A DNA stretch of 64,000 bases from Mycolicibacterium setense (GTDB lineage Bacteria; Actinomycetota; Actinomycetes; Mycobacteriales; Mycobacteriaceae): contig NZ_JTJW01000006.1 in the NCBI RefSeq assembly GCF_000805385.1, positions 1,319,728-1,383,727 of the forward strand. Reading direction: 5' to 3'. The first letter of the stretch is position 1. The number at the start of each line of letters is the position of its first letter. The translations under genes were made by a program, and so were the position numbers. Below, piece after piece: positions 35,044-43,078 of the stretch. The notes under the pieces are model-generated. The model was not told the DNA's origin and searched no databases. It saw only the letters and a list, made by a program, of their open reading frames with translations.

Positions 35044-35700
35044 TCAGCCCAGCACAATCGGCAGTCGCGCCGCCGTCGCCCCCAGTTCCGACTTCTCCGA
35101 ATCGGTCGGGGGCCGTCGGCCCGTGCCCACCCGCAGAACATCGGTGTCGGAGAACGTCGCGGGAAACCGGAAACCCGTGATGGCCTGGAACATCGCCCGA
35201 GATTCGGCCAGGCCCGACGCGGGCGGGCCTGGCATCGTCGGCAGGTGTGCGACGAGATCAAGGTGGTGCAGCGTCCATTCCAGAACGTAGGCGTTCAGGT
35301 AGTCCCCGACGGTGAGCACCTGCTCCTTCGTACCCACCCGCAGGTCGGGGTCGGCGAGGTCGGCCGCTCGCCCCGCGGCCGAGCCCACGTCGTCGAGATG
35401 GAACGCGAGCAGCGCCGGATCCTCGTATGCCGCTGCCAGCCGGACGGTCAGCGCGTCCAGGGGATCCTCACCACCCGGAGGTGTGCCGGTGACCTCCCAG
35501 TAGGTCAGTGCATCGCGGGTCGGTAGGGACTCGGCCGGGGTGGCCAGGGTGATCAACACGTCCTGGGCGTCAATGATGAGGTGGCACACCAGATCTCGAA
35601 TCAACCATCCGGCGCATCCGGACGGCCGGCCGAAGTCGCCGGGTGCGAGCCCGGCCACCGCCGCACGCAGCGCGGCCCACGAATCCGAAAACTGGCCCAC
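35044..35700 (-). CDS. TIGR03083-family (maleylpyruvate isomerase N-like) protein
   Basis: The 218-residue product resembles the actinobacterial TIGR03083 group of DinB-superfamily proteins: PSGCAGWLIRDLVCHLIIDAQD with the first metal His, AYVLEWTLHHLDLVAHL with the second and third, and PATFSDTDVLRVGTGRR near the end. These are thought to be mycothiol- or metal-dependent enzymes of unknown reaction. The GTG start is supported by TAGTTT on the minus strand (35707-35712), 6 nt upstream, which overlaps the cynS stop codon. It follows cynS by 9 nt. Confidence 0.8.
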   Translation of the reverse strand: MGQFSDSWAALRAAVAGLAPGDFGRPSGCAGWLIRDLVCHLIIDAQDVLITLATPAESLPTRDALTYWEVTGTPPGGEDPLDALTVRLAAAYEDPALLAFHLDDVGSAAGRAADLADPDLRVGTKEQVLTVGDYLNAYVLEWTLHHLDLVAHLPTMPGPPASGLAESRAMFQAITGFRFPATFSDTDVLRVGTGRRPPTDSEKSELGATAARLPIVLG

Positions 35701-35709
35701 GACTGCAAA

Positions 35710-36177
35710 CTAGCAGCGGACGATTCTCTCGGCAGCCGTCCAGTCGTAGGGCAGGAACTTGCCGTCGAACGTCACCACCACTCGGTCACCGGCGGGGTGC
35801 GATTTACGCTGCACGTCGACGCTGAAGTTGATGGCGCTCATGATGCCGTCACCGAACTGTTCGTGGATGAGTTCCTTGAGCGCACCGCCGTAGACCTGTA
35901 GCGCCTCGTAGAACCGGTAGATGGTGGGATCGGTGGGCACGGCCGTCGGCAACCCACCACGCATCGGCACCGCGGCCAGCACCGGAATCACCGACTCGTC
36001 CAATCCGAGCAGGTCCACGATGATCCTGCCGGCCTCGACCGGAACCGGATGCTGTCCGAGCAGCGCAGAAACCGTCCACACCACGGGTCTGTCGATGGCA
36101 TCGGCCAGCTGCTGCCAGGTCAGGCCCTTGGTAAGGCGGGCTTCCACGATCGCGGCGGTGATCTCGTCTCTGCTCAT
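35710..36177 (-). CDS. cynS: Cyanate hydratase (cyanase) CynS
   Basis: The 155-residue product aligns along its length with bacterial cyanase. Its catalytic triad is Arg88 and Glu91 in TIYRFYEALQVYG and Ser114 in DGIMSAINFSV, equivalent to E. coli Arg96, Glu99 and Ser122. The C-terminal VTFDGKFLPY motif is conserved. The N-terminal half is the helix-turn-helix-like domain LTWQQLADAIDR typical of cyanases. The enzyme converts cyanate and bicarbonate to ammonia and CO2. The ATG at 36175-36177 gives the usual length. The gene lies 26 nt downstream of the FAAL-type fadD on the same strand, an unusual neighbour. Confidence 0.94.
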   Translation of the reverse strand: MSRDEITAAIVEARLTKGLTWQQLADAIDRPVVWTVSALLGQHPVPVEAGRIIVDLLGLDESVIPVLAAVPMRGGLPTAVPTDPTIYRFYEALQVYGGALKELIHEQFGDGIMSAINFSVDVQRKSHPAGDRVVVTFDGKFLPYDWTAAERIVRC

Positions 36178-36203
36178 ATAGGCAGCATGCCCGCGGTGAG
36201 CGG

Positions 36204-38054
36204 TCACCGCACGCCCAATGTGCCCTCCAGATACTCACTGCGGCATGCCAGCCGGGCCAGCTTGCCGCTGGTGGTCCGCGGGATCGCACCGGCCGGAAGG
36301 AACCGCAGATCGGCCACGGTCAAACCGTGCCGAGCGGCCACCGCCGCGCGGATGGCATTGTCGGCCTGCTGCGGGTCGGCCCGGCTGGTGCCGGCCGCCC
36401 GCTCGGCGATCACCACCAGCCGGGCGCCGTCACCGTCCGCGCTCACCGTGAACGCGGTGACATAGCCCCGCCGGACCAACGGGGAGGCTTCTGCCACGGT
36501 CGCCTCGATGTCCTGTGGGTAGTGGCTGCGCCCGCCGATCTGCACCAAGTCCGCCATCCGGCCCGTCACATAGAACTGCCCCTCGAAATACACCCCCAGA
36601 TCGCCGGTGCGCAGCCACCTGGCGTGCTCCGGCAGCCCTTCCGCGTGGCTGCCTGAGGCAAGGCGCGAGTGCAGTGTCACCCCGAACGTCTTTCGCGTCT
36701 CCTCGGGCCGGCCCCAGTAGCCTCGACCGATGTTGTTGCCGTGCAACCAGATCTCGCCGACCTCACCGTCGGCCACTTCCTCAGCGAGTCTGTCGGCGGT
36801 CGCCGGGTCGACGATCACCGCCCACAGGCTCCGGGCCGGGTGGCCGCACGATACGTGTGCGACGGCGCCTTCGGCGTGGGCCTCCACGCGGACCGCTCGC
36901 CCCATTCCGAGCTGCTCGCGGTCGAAATAGACCACCGATGCCTGCTCGGCCGGAGCGATCGTCGAGATCAGCAGAGTCGCCTCGGCGATGCCGTAGGACG
37001 GTTTGAAGGCAGTCGGCGGCAGCCCGTACGGCGCGAACGTCTCGTTGAATGCCGTGATCACCTCAGGGATCACCGGTTCGGAGCCGATGATGAGCACCAC
37101 ATTGCTCAGATCGATGTCCTCCCCCGCGGCGGGTACACCGCGCTGGGCGGTCCACTCATAGGCGAAGTTCGGTGCGGCAGTGATGACGCGGCCGTGTTTC
37201 GATGCCTCCGACATCGCGCGGACCCAACGCTGGGGGCGACGGATGAACGCGGTCGGCGACATCAGCGTCGAGTGCCCGCCATACACCGCGGGAAACCCGA
37301 TCATGGACAAGCCCATGTCGTGATACAGCGGTAACCAGCTGAGGCCGTGGGTGTTTCGGTTCAACAGATCGATGGACAGGATCATCTGCAGCAGGTTGGT
37401 GCCCACCGCACGATGGGTGATCTCCACTCCGACCGGCGGACGCGTCGAACCGGAGGTGTACTGCAGGTGCGAGACGTCGTCGGGATCGACCGGAATCGGG
37501 GCGAAACCGTCCCCGTCAGAATCGGGTATCGCGTCGATCAGCTCCACCCGGGGACGCCCGGACTCCGGCATCTTCGCGAGGAACTCCTGCACCGCGGCAT
37601 CTCCGGTGGAGGTGGTGAGCACCGTGGCCGGGCGGGAATCCAGCAGCGCCGTTTCGAGTCGTTCGGCGTGGCCCTGCAATTCGGGCGCGAACAGCGGCAC
37701 CGCGATGTTTCCCGCCTTGATCGCGGCGAAGAAGCCGACGACATAGTCGAGGCCCTGGGGCGCCAGGATCGCGACGCGGTCGCCACGCGCGGCAACCTGT
37801 TGGAGCCGCGCCGCGACAGCCCTCAGCCGAACACCCAGCTGAGTCCAGGTCAGCTCGATGACCTCGTCTTCGCCGTGGCTGAAATCCAGATAGCGGTATG
37901 CAACCAGGTCACCGACGTGAGCGATGTTGCGGTCGATCAGGGAAATCAGCGTGGTCCCCGGGGGCAGCACGATGCCGCCGGCCTCGTCCAGGCAGTCCTC
38001 GATACGCAGCAGTCCTGCGGGAGCCTCATATTGAACCTGAGAGCCACTATCCAT
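36204..38054 (-). CDS. Fatty-acyl-AMP ligase (FadD, FAAL type)
   Basis: The 616-residue product is an ANL-superfamily enzyme of the FAAL branch: QYTSGSTRPPVGVEITHRAV (the P-loop like A3), WLPLYHDMGLSMIGFP and PTAFIRRPQRWVRAM are characteristic of FAALs, with YGIAEATLL, ELWLHG-type (GEIWLHGNNIGRGYW) and WLRTGDLGVYFEGQFYVTGR closing motifs. FAALs load acyl-adenylates onto carrier proteins for polyketide lipids. No polyketide synthase is in this window, so the partner is elsewhere. TAGACT at 38062-38067 stands 7 nt before the ATG, indicating a leaderless transcript. It leads the fadD-cynS-TIGR03083 run. Confidence 0.9.
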   Translation of the reverse strand: MDSGSQVQYEAPAGLLRIEDCLDEAGGIVLPPGTTLISLIDRNIAHVGDLVAYRYLDFSHGEDEVIELTWTQLGVRLRAVAARLQQVAARGDRVAILAPQGLDYVVGFFAAIKAGNIAVPLFAPELQGHAERLETALLDSRPATVLTTSTGDAAVQEFLAKMPESGRPRVELIDAIPDSDGDGFAPIPVDPDDVSHLQYTSGSTRPPVGVEITHRAVGTNLLQMILSIDLLNRNTHGLSWLPLYHDMGLSMIGFPAVYGGHSTLMSPTAFIRRPQRWVRAMSEASKHGRVITAAPNFAYEWTAQRGVPAAGEDIDLSNVVLIIGSEPVIPEVITAFNETFAPYGLPPTAFKPSYGIAEATLLISTIAPAEQASVVYFDREQLGMGRAVRVEAHAEGAVAHVSCGHPARSLWAVIVDPATADRLAEEVADGEVGEIWLHGNNIGRGYWGRPEETRKTFGVTLHSRLASGSHAEGLPEHARWLRTGDLGVYFEGQFYVTGRMADLVQIGGRSHYPQDIEATVAEASPLVRRGYVTAFTVSADGDGARLVVIAERAAGTSRADPQQADNAIRAAVAARHGLTVADLRFLPAGAIPRTTSGKLARLACRSEYLEGTLGVR

Positions 38055-38064
38055 GACCGCAAGT

Positions 38065-38508
38065 CTAGGGCGCGGCACCTTCGAGGAGGGCTCCCAGTTG
38101 CTCGAGCGTGAGGGTCCAGCCGCTGTGGAAATTGTCGAATTCCTCTGGCGGCAAAAGGGAATGCTCGATCGACATCATGGTCTGCCCGTCCGCGGCCGGC
38201 TCGAACTCGACGTTGACGATGCTGACCACGGTGGGGTCGAGCCAGTCTGAGTTGCTCCAGGTGAATCGCAGCACATGGGGCCGCTCGATCACCAGGAACT
38301 GGCCGGTGATCAACACGGCTGCGCCGGAATCGTCGACGTCGAACCGCACGATCCCGCCGACTCGCGGTTCGACCACCACCTCGACGCAGTGCACCGGGCG
38401 CGGGCACATCCACTCCCGCAGCGACTCGGGGTCGAGCCATTGGTCGAACACGACATCGGGAGCCGCGGGCATCAGTCGGCGCACGCGCACTGTCGGTGCG
38501 TCGGTCAT
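38065..38508 (-). CDS. SRPBCC (AHSA1/START) domain protein
   Basis: The 147-residue product has the activator-of-Hsp90-like SRPBCC fold: VRRLMPAAPDVVFDQWLDPE, WMCPRPVHCVEVVVEPRVGG, LITGQFLVIERPHVLRFTW and FHSGWTLTLEQLGALLEG. It binds a small hydrophobic ligand in related systems. Its ATG overlaps the upstream arsR gene by ATGA (38505-38508), which makes an ArsR-SRPBCC operon, a frequent pairing in actinobacteria. Confidence 0.88.
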   Translation of the reverse strand: MTDAPTVRVRRLMPAAPDVVFDQWLDPESLREWMCPRPVHCVEVVVEPRVGGIVRFDVDDSGAAVLITGQFLVIERPHVLRFTWSNSDWLDPTVVSIVNVEFEPAADGQTMMSIEHSLLPPEEFDNFHSGWTLTLEQLGALLEGAAP

Positions 38509-38837
38509 CGCGAATCCGCCTGTCGCCGCAACCGTGCGGCCAGCGCATCGGCGCGACTCGACCAGAAGTCCGTCTGCTCGTTCATCCACTGCTGGGCCAT
38601 GGTCAATCCGTCCTGCTTGAGCGACACCCAGTGCTCGCGACCACGGACCTCCCGCTGCACCAGACCGGCGGCTTCCAGTACCCCGACATGCCGCGAGACG
38701 CCGGCGAACGTCATGGGCAACGGCGCGGCCAAGTCGCTGATGCGCGCATCACCGCGACGCAGCGCCTCCAGCAGCCGACGACGGGTCGGATCGGCCAGGG
38801 CCGAGTAGGCACGGTCCAGGACTTGATCTTCAACCAC
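38505..38837 (-). CDS. ArsR family transcriptional regulator
   Basis: The 110-residue product has a winged helix (ALADPTRRRLLEALRRGDARISDLAA, then MTFAGVSRHVGVLEAAGLV) without the cysteines of metal sensors, so it is the non-metal ArsR type found with SRPBCC proteins. The GTG start is supported by TATAGT on the minus strand at 38845-38850, exactly 7 nt upstream. TTCAAC-N6-GTTGAC at 38829-38846 overlaps its own start and -10, and a second TTCAAC-N6-GTTGAA lies at 38883-38900, so autoregulation and control of the divergent DUF899 gene are likely. Confidence 0.9.
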   Translation of the reverse strand: MVEDQVLDRAYSALADPTRRRLLEALRRGDARISDLAAPLPMTFAGVSRHVGVLEAAGLVQREVRGREHWVSLKQDGLTMAQQWMNEQTDFWSSRADALAARLRRQADSR

Positions 38838-38901
38838 CTTGTTGACTATAGCCGCGAGTCGTGGTGTGCTGAAGCTATGTTATTCAACTGAGTTGTTGAA
38901 T
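38829..38901. promoter_or_regulatory. Paired TTCAAC-N6-GTTGAA operators between arsR and DUF899 gene
   Basis: Copy 1 (38829-38846) is TTCAAC-CACCTT-GTTGAC, across the arsR start and -10. Copy 2 (38882-38901) is ATTCAAC-TGAGTT-GTTGAAT, a perfect 7+6+7 inverted repeat upstream of the DUF899 gene. The same half-sites and spacing in both strongly suggest one regulator, the ArsR protein. Confidence 0.75.
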
Positions 38902-38941
38902 GTTTGACCCGGGATCAACAGCACCGACGACGGGAGCAACC

Positions 38942-39715
38942 GTGAAGAATCCACCCATCGTGCCTGCGGCGGAATGGCAAGCCGCGCTGGAAGAAATGCT
39001 GGTCAAGGAAAAGGAATTCACCAGGGCACGCGACCACCTGGCGGCGTTGCGCCGGCGTATGCCCTGGACCCCGGTCGACAAGGAATACGCCTTCGAAGGA
39101 CCCGAGGGCAAGGCGACACTGCTCGACCTGTTCGCCGGGCGCCGTCAGTTGATCGTCTACCGCGCATTCCTCGATCCGGGTGTGGACGACTGGCCGGAGC
39201 ACGGTTGTGTCGGCTGCTCGTTGATGGCCGATCACATCGGCAACCTTGCCCACCTCAATGCCCGCGACACCACACTCGTCTATGCCTCCCGCGGGTCGCA
39301 GGCCGACATCACCCGGATCAAGGCGCGCATGGGCTGGAGTCACCCGTGGTACACCATGATCCCCACCGAGGGCGCGGAGTTCGACGTGGACTTCGGAGTC
39401 GACGAATGGCACGGCACCAATGCCTTCATCCGTGACGGTGATCAGATTTTCCGCACCTACTTCATCAACGACCGCGGCGACGAAGTGTTCGTCAACACCT
39501 GGAACTTCCTTGATATGACGGCGCTCGGTCGACAGGAGAGCTGGGAGGATTCCCCGCCGGGTTATCCGCAGACCAAACCGTACGAGTGGTGGTCCTGGCA
39601 CGACAACTACGCCGCGCATGAGCCGTCGCGGTGGTTCGGCAACCCCGACCCCGACAACCCCCACGATCCACGCCCACCACGCGATGGCGCGTGCGGAGCC
39701 TGCGGCGGCGACTGA
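38942..39715 (+). CDS. DUF899 thioredoxin-like protein
   Basis: The 257-residue product shows the DUF899 pattern: PAAEWQAALEEMLVKEKEFTRARD, LRRRMPWTPVDKEYAFEGPEG, LFAGRRQLIVYRAF, and a CVGCS motif in EHGCVGCSLMADH, then MIPTEGAEFDVDFGVDEWHGTNAFIRDG. The C-x-x-C places it with thioredoxin-fold proteins of unknown reaction. The C-terminus is Cys-rich (GACGACGGD). GTG at 38942 is chosen for its GGGAGC ribosome binding site. It is divergent from arsR and shares the paired operator region. Confidence 0.88.
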   Translation: MKNPPIVPAAEWQAALEEMLVKEKEFTRARDHLAALRRRMPWTPVDKEYAFEGPEGKATLLDLFAGRRQLIVYRAFLDPGVDDWPEHGCVGCSLMADHIGNLAHLNARDTTLVYASRGSQADITRIKARMGWSHPWYTMIPTEGAEFDVDFGVDEWHGTNAFIRDGDQIFRTYFINDRGDEVFVNTWNFLDMTALGRQESWEDSPPGYPQTKPYEWWSWHDNYAAHEPSRWFGNPDPDNPHDPRPPRDGACGACGGD

Positions 39716-39758
39716 CACCGCGGCGCTGTCCGCCCGGCCCATTGGAGAAGATGGTCGG

Positions 39759-41312
39759 GTGACGCCATCCCCGCTGACCATCCCCGCTCTGCTCCACCGC
39801 GGCGTCGCCGAGTTCGGTGAGTCCGCGTATCTGGTCACCCCCACCGACCGACTCACCTACGTCGAGGCCGAGCGGCGGTCCGCGCGCCTGGCACGGTGGT
39901 TGCTCCACGAGGGGGTGGGCAAGGGCACCCGCGTGGGCCTGTTCTTCCCCAACAGTGCCGAGTGGGTGACGTGGTGGCTCGCGGTGTCGCGGATCGGTGC
40001 GGTCGCCGTGCCGCTGAGCACGCTCTACACCCCCGCCGAGATCGCAAAGGTGTTGCGCCTGGCCGACATCGGGCTGCTGCTTGCGCCCGACACCGTCTTG
40101 AACATCGATGTCGCCGAACGGTTGGAGGCCGCCCTGCCCGAGCTGGCCGACCAGCCCACGAACCGACTGGCACTGCGCGCCGCCCCGTATCTGCGTCGCA
40201 TCGCGCTGACCGGCGGGGTGGACCGGCCTTGGGCGTCGCGGGGCTGCCACGAGAGCGCCGAGCTGATGCCGGTCGACGTCCTGGCCGCTGCCGAAGCCGA
40301 GGTCTCCCCCGCCGACCTCGCCGTCATGGTTCACACATCGGGGTCCACCGCCGATCCCAAAGGGGTCCTGCACACCCACGGCACGCTGGTGCGTCAGACC
40401 TCGACCTGGCCGAGCGCCATCCGGGCCATCACCGGGTCCGAGGATCAATCCCGGGTTCTGTGCGCGATGCCGTTCTTCTGGATCGGCGGACTGCTCGCGG
40501 TCACCGGTGCGCTGCACGAACCGGTCACCGTTGTGGTCATGCCGAAACTGGATCCGGCCACCGCGCTGGATCTGGCCGAACGCGAACGCATCACGGGGCT
40601 CGTCGGCTGGCCCGCGTTCACCCAGCGGTTGCGCGAGCATCCGTCATTCGCCGAGCGAGACCTGAGCAGCGCACCGATGCTGCGCGACGGCCCGCTCGAC
40701 ATCGCCATGACCGATGTGCCAGACGGATTCCCCGTGCACCGCACGATGTCCGAGACCGCCGGCGGATTCGCCTTCACCGACATGGCGATCGTCGACGAAC
40801 ACGGTTCCCCCGTCGTGCCCGGTGACACCGGTGAACTCCTGGTCCGCGGAATCGGGGTGATGGCCGGATACAACAAGCGTGAACGGTCCGACACGTTCGA
40901 CGCCGACGGCTGGTACCACACCGGCGACAAGGTTTACCGGCGCGACGGCGATCCCCGGCTGTTCTACGTCGGCCGTACCACCGACCTGATCAAAACCGCA
41001 GGGGCCAACGTCTCCCCGTTGGAGGTCGAGGCCGTCATCGCCGAATCCGCCGGTGTGGCGCAGTGTGTGGTCGTCGGCATCGATGATCCGCAGCGCGGCG
41101 AAGAAGTCTGCGCGATCGTGGTGCCCACCGCAGAGCTCGATCTGGACTCCCTGGCCGCGCGCGCCCGCGAACAGTTGTCCGCCTACAAGGTGCCCACCCG
41201 GTGGGCACTGACCACCAGTGCCGGGATACCGACCCTGTCCAGCGGAAAGTTCGACCGGAAAACCCTGCGGCAGTTGATCATCGATGGACAGATCAAGACG
41301 GTACGCCGCTGA
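39759..41312 (+). CDS. Acyl-CoA/AMP-dependent ligase (ANL family)
   Basis: The 517-residue product carries VMVHTSGSTADPKGVLHTHGT (A3/P-loop), CAMPFFWIGGLLAVTGAL, SETAGGFAFTD (A5), RGIGVMAGYNKRERSDTFDADGWYHTGDKVYR (A7-like) and the catalytic lysine near SSGKFDRKTLRQ (A10). It lacks the FAAL insertion and resembles long- or short-chain acyl-CoA synthetases. The substrate is unknown. GTG at 39759 with GGAGAAG upstream is the best start. It follows the DUF899 gene by 43 nt and ends 19 nt from the convergent NYN gene. Confidence 0.85.
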   Translation: MTPSPLTIPALLHRGVAEFGESAYLVTPTDRLTYVEAERRSARLARWLLHEGVGKGTRVGLFFPNSAEWVTWWLAVSRIGAVAVPLSTLYTPAEIAKVLRLADIGLLLAPDTVLNIDVAERLEAALPELADQPTNRLALRAAPYLRRIALTGGVDRPWASRGCHESAELMPVDVLAAAEAEVSPADLAVMVHTSGSTADPKGVLHTHGTLVRQTSTWPSAIRAITGSEDQSRVLCAMPFFWIGGLLAVTGALHEPVTVVVMPKLDPATALDLAERERITGLVGWPAFTQRLREHPSFAERDLSSAPMLRDGPLDIAMTDVPDGFPVHRTMSETAGGFAFTDMAIVDEHGSPVVPGDTGELLVRGIGVMAGYNKRERSDTFDADGWYHTGDKVYRRDGDPRLFYVGRTTDLIKTAGANVSPLEVEAVIAESAGVAQCVVVGIDDPQRGEEVCAIVVPTAELDLDSLAARAREQLSAYKVPTRWALTTSAGIPTLSSGKFDRKTLRQLIIDGQIKTVRR

Positions 41313-41331
41313 ACCCAGAAACGATCTGAGC

Positions 41332-41706
41332 TCAGAAACGATCGATGAGGTCGCGGAACCCGGCGGCCGGTTGCACCGACGCGCCCGCGGCGCGAACCCG
41401 TTCGGCCAGTGCGCTGTCCGATGTCGCGACGGTGATCTCAGCGGGCAATGAATGCGCATGAACCAACCGCACGATCTCGTCGTCGGCGGAATTCGCGGCC
41501 GCCCGCGGGGCGTGACGGATGTCTATGACCGATGACGCGATCGGCGGCGTGAGCGGCCCTTCGAGCACCACGGTCACCCGCTGCGCCTCGGCCGTGGCCC
41601 AGCGCTCGAGCCGCTCGACCAAACTCACCAGCGCGCCGCGGCGGTCCTTCCACCAGCCGTCCGGCTTCGATCCGATCACGTTCATGGCGTCCACGATCCA
41701 GCGCAC
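41332..41706 (-). CDS. NYN/PIN-like ribonuclease domain protein
   Basis: From the GTG at 41704-41706 the product is 124 residues and begins MRWIVDAMNVIGSKPDGWWK, a typical NYN domain start in which the Asp of VDAMN is an active-site metal ligand. Further conserved acidics are in VVLEG, SADDEIVRLV and ATSDSALAERV. NYN domains are PIN-like RNases, often linked to RNA processing. A longer start at 41733 is possible. GGTGGG before the GTG favours the shorter form. It is divergent from the URC-type operon. Confidence 0.8.
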   Translation of the reverse strand: MRWIVDAMNVIGSKPDGWWKDRRGALVSLVERLERWATAEAQRVTVVLEGPLTPPIASSVIDIRHAPRAAANSADDEIVRLVHAHSLPAEITVATSDSALAERVRAAGASVQPAAGFRDLIDRF

Positions 41707-41803
41707 CCCACCGACGGTACGGGCACACCGCATGCAGAACTGGCCGAATCGGGGTTGACTGGACGGTCTCACCGGGCGCATGCGCGGAGGAAGGAGCACC
41801 GAC

Positions 41804-43078
41804 ATGGTCGTCGAATCAGGTGGTGCATCCGCGGAGCCGGCGAAGGCCCGACACATTCGGTTGACATCGCACAGTGCTGTGGCGGGGACGCCGACGATCC
41901 AGTGGGCCGCACCCAGCGCCGCCGAGCGGGGTCCGGTGATCGGTACCACCACCACACGCGCGCACCGCAACGTGATCGGCACCCACAGTGGGTCCTACAG
42001 CGTGTACCGGGCACTGGCCGTCGCCGCCGGTGCACTCTCGCCGGAACACCGCGCAGATCTGACCAACACCGCCCCCACCGATGTGATCGGACCCTATCCC
42101 CAGTGGAGTCAACCGGACACGATCGTCAGCCTGGACCCCTGGGGGGCGATGGTTTCCGAAGTGTTCACCGCCGAGCTGGCCGCCGGTTACGACATCCGGC
42201 CGACCATCGCGGTGACCAAGGCTCATGTGCTCGTGCCGGAGATCGCCACGGCCATCGCTGCCGGACGGCTACATCCCGATGGCGACGTGCTGCTGGAAAA
42301 CGGTGCGGCACTGGTGACCAAGGCCGCGATCGAGCCGGTGTGGTTCCTGCCGGGGGTGTCCGCCAGGTTCGGCTGTACGGAGAATGCGCTGCGCCGGGTG
42401 TTGTTCGAGGAGACCGGGGGCATGTACCCCGAACTCGTCACCCGCGGTGATCTCGAGGTGTTCCTGCCCCCGATCGGCGGGCAGACCCTCTACATCTTCG
42501 GTGCACCACGCGATCTGGCCGATCCGACTGTCGAACTGACGGCTCGCGTGCACGACGAGTGCAACGGTTCGGATGTTTTCGGCTCCGACATCTGCACGTG
42601 CAGGCCCTATCTCACACACGCGATCGAGGAGTGCATCGCCGGCGCCCAACGCGGCGGGGTCGGGTTGGTGGCGTATTCCCGCAAGGAAGGCCGCGCACTG
42701 GGCGAGGTGACCAAATTCCTGGTGTACAACGCACGCAAGCGCCAGGACGGCGGCGACACCGCCGACCAGTACTTCGCCCGTACCGAATGCGTGGCGGGCG
42801 TGCAGGATATGCGGTTCCAGGAGCTCATGCCCGATGTCCTGCACTGGTTGGGCATCCGCAGAATTCACCGCCTGGTCTCGATGAGCAACATGAAATACGA
42901 CGCGATCACCGGTTCCGGGATCGAGGTCGGCGAGCGGGTCAACATCCCCGACGAGCTGATCCCAGCCGACGCCCGGGTCGAGATCGACGCCAAGATGGCG
43001 GCCGGCTACTTCACCCCGGGGCCGGTGCCCGGCGCCGCCGAACTCAAGATCGCCAAGGGCCGCGGACTCATCCCGTGA
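41804..43078 (+). CDS. URC1-type GTP cyclohydrolase II homologue (uracil catabolism)
   Basis: The 424-residue product contains the GTP cyclohydrolase II core: HDECNGSDVFGSDICTCRPY gives the zinc cysteines 253, 264 and 266, and YSRKEGRALGE corresponds to the catalytic loop. Its other features are those of URC1: a long N-terminal domain (DVIGPYPQWSQPDTIVSLDPW), ARKRQDGGDTADQYF, CVAGVQDMRFQELMPDVLHW and AAGYF, not found in RibA. URC1 acts on the nucleotide formed from uracil in the URC degradation route of Lachancea kluyveri. The ATG has GGAGGAAGGAG upstream. Its stop overlaps the next start (GTGA). Confidence 0.88.
   Translation: MVVESGGASAEPAKARHIRLTSHSAVAGTPTIQWAAPSAAERGPVIGTTTTRAHRNVIGTHSGSYSVYRALAVAAGALSPEHRADLTNTAPTDVIGPYPQWSQPDTIVSLDPWGAMVSEVFTAELAAGYDIRPTIAVTKAHVLVPEIATAIAAGRLHPDGDVLLENGAALVTKAAIEPVWFLPGVSARFGCTENALRRVLFEETGGMYPELVTRGDLEVFLPPIGGQTLYIFGAPRDLADPTVELTARVHDECNGSDVFGSDICTCRPYLTHAIEECIAGAQRGGVGLVAYSRKEGRALGEVTKFLVYNARKRQDGGDTADQYFARTECVAGVQDMRFQELMPDVLHWLGIRRIHRLVSMSNMKYDAITGSGIEVGERVNIPDELIPADARVEIDAKMAAGYFTPGPVPGAAELKIAKGRGLIP

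Noticed and set aside
41316..41343. An 11-bp direct repeat (CAGAAACGATC) between the ligase and NYN genes
   Set aside because: It is short, includes a stop codon region, and has no accompanying mobile-element ends or further copies, so it is probably incidental.
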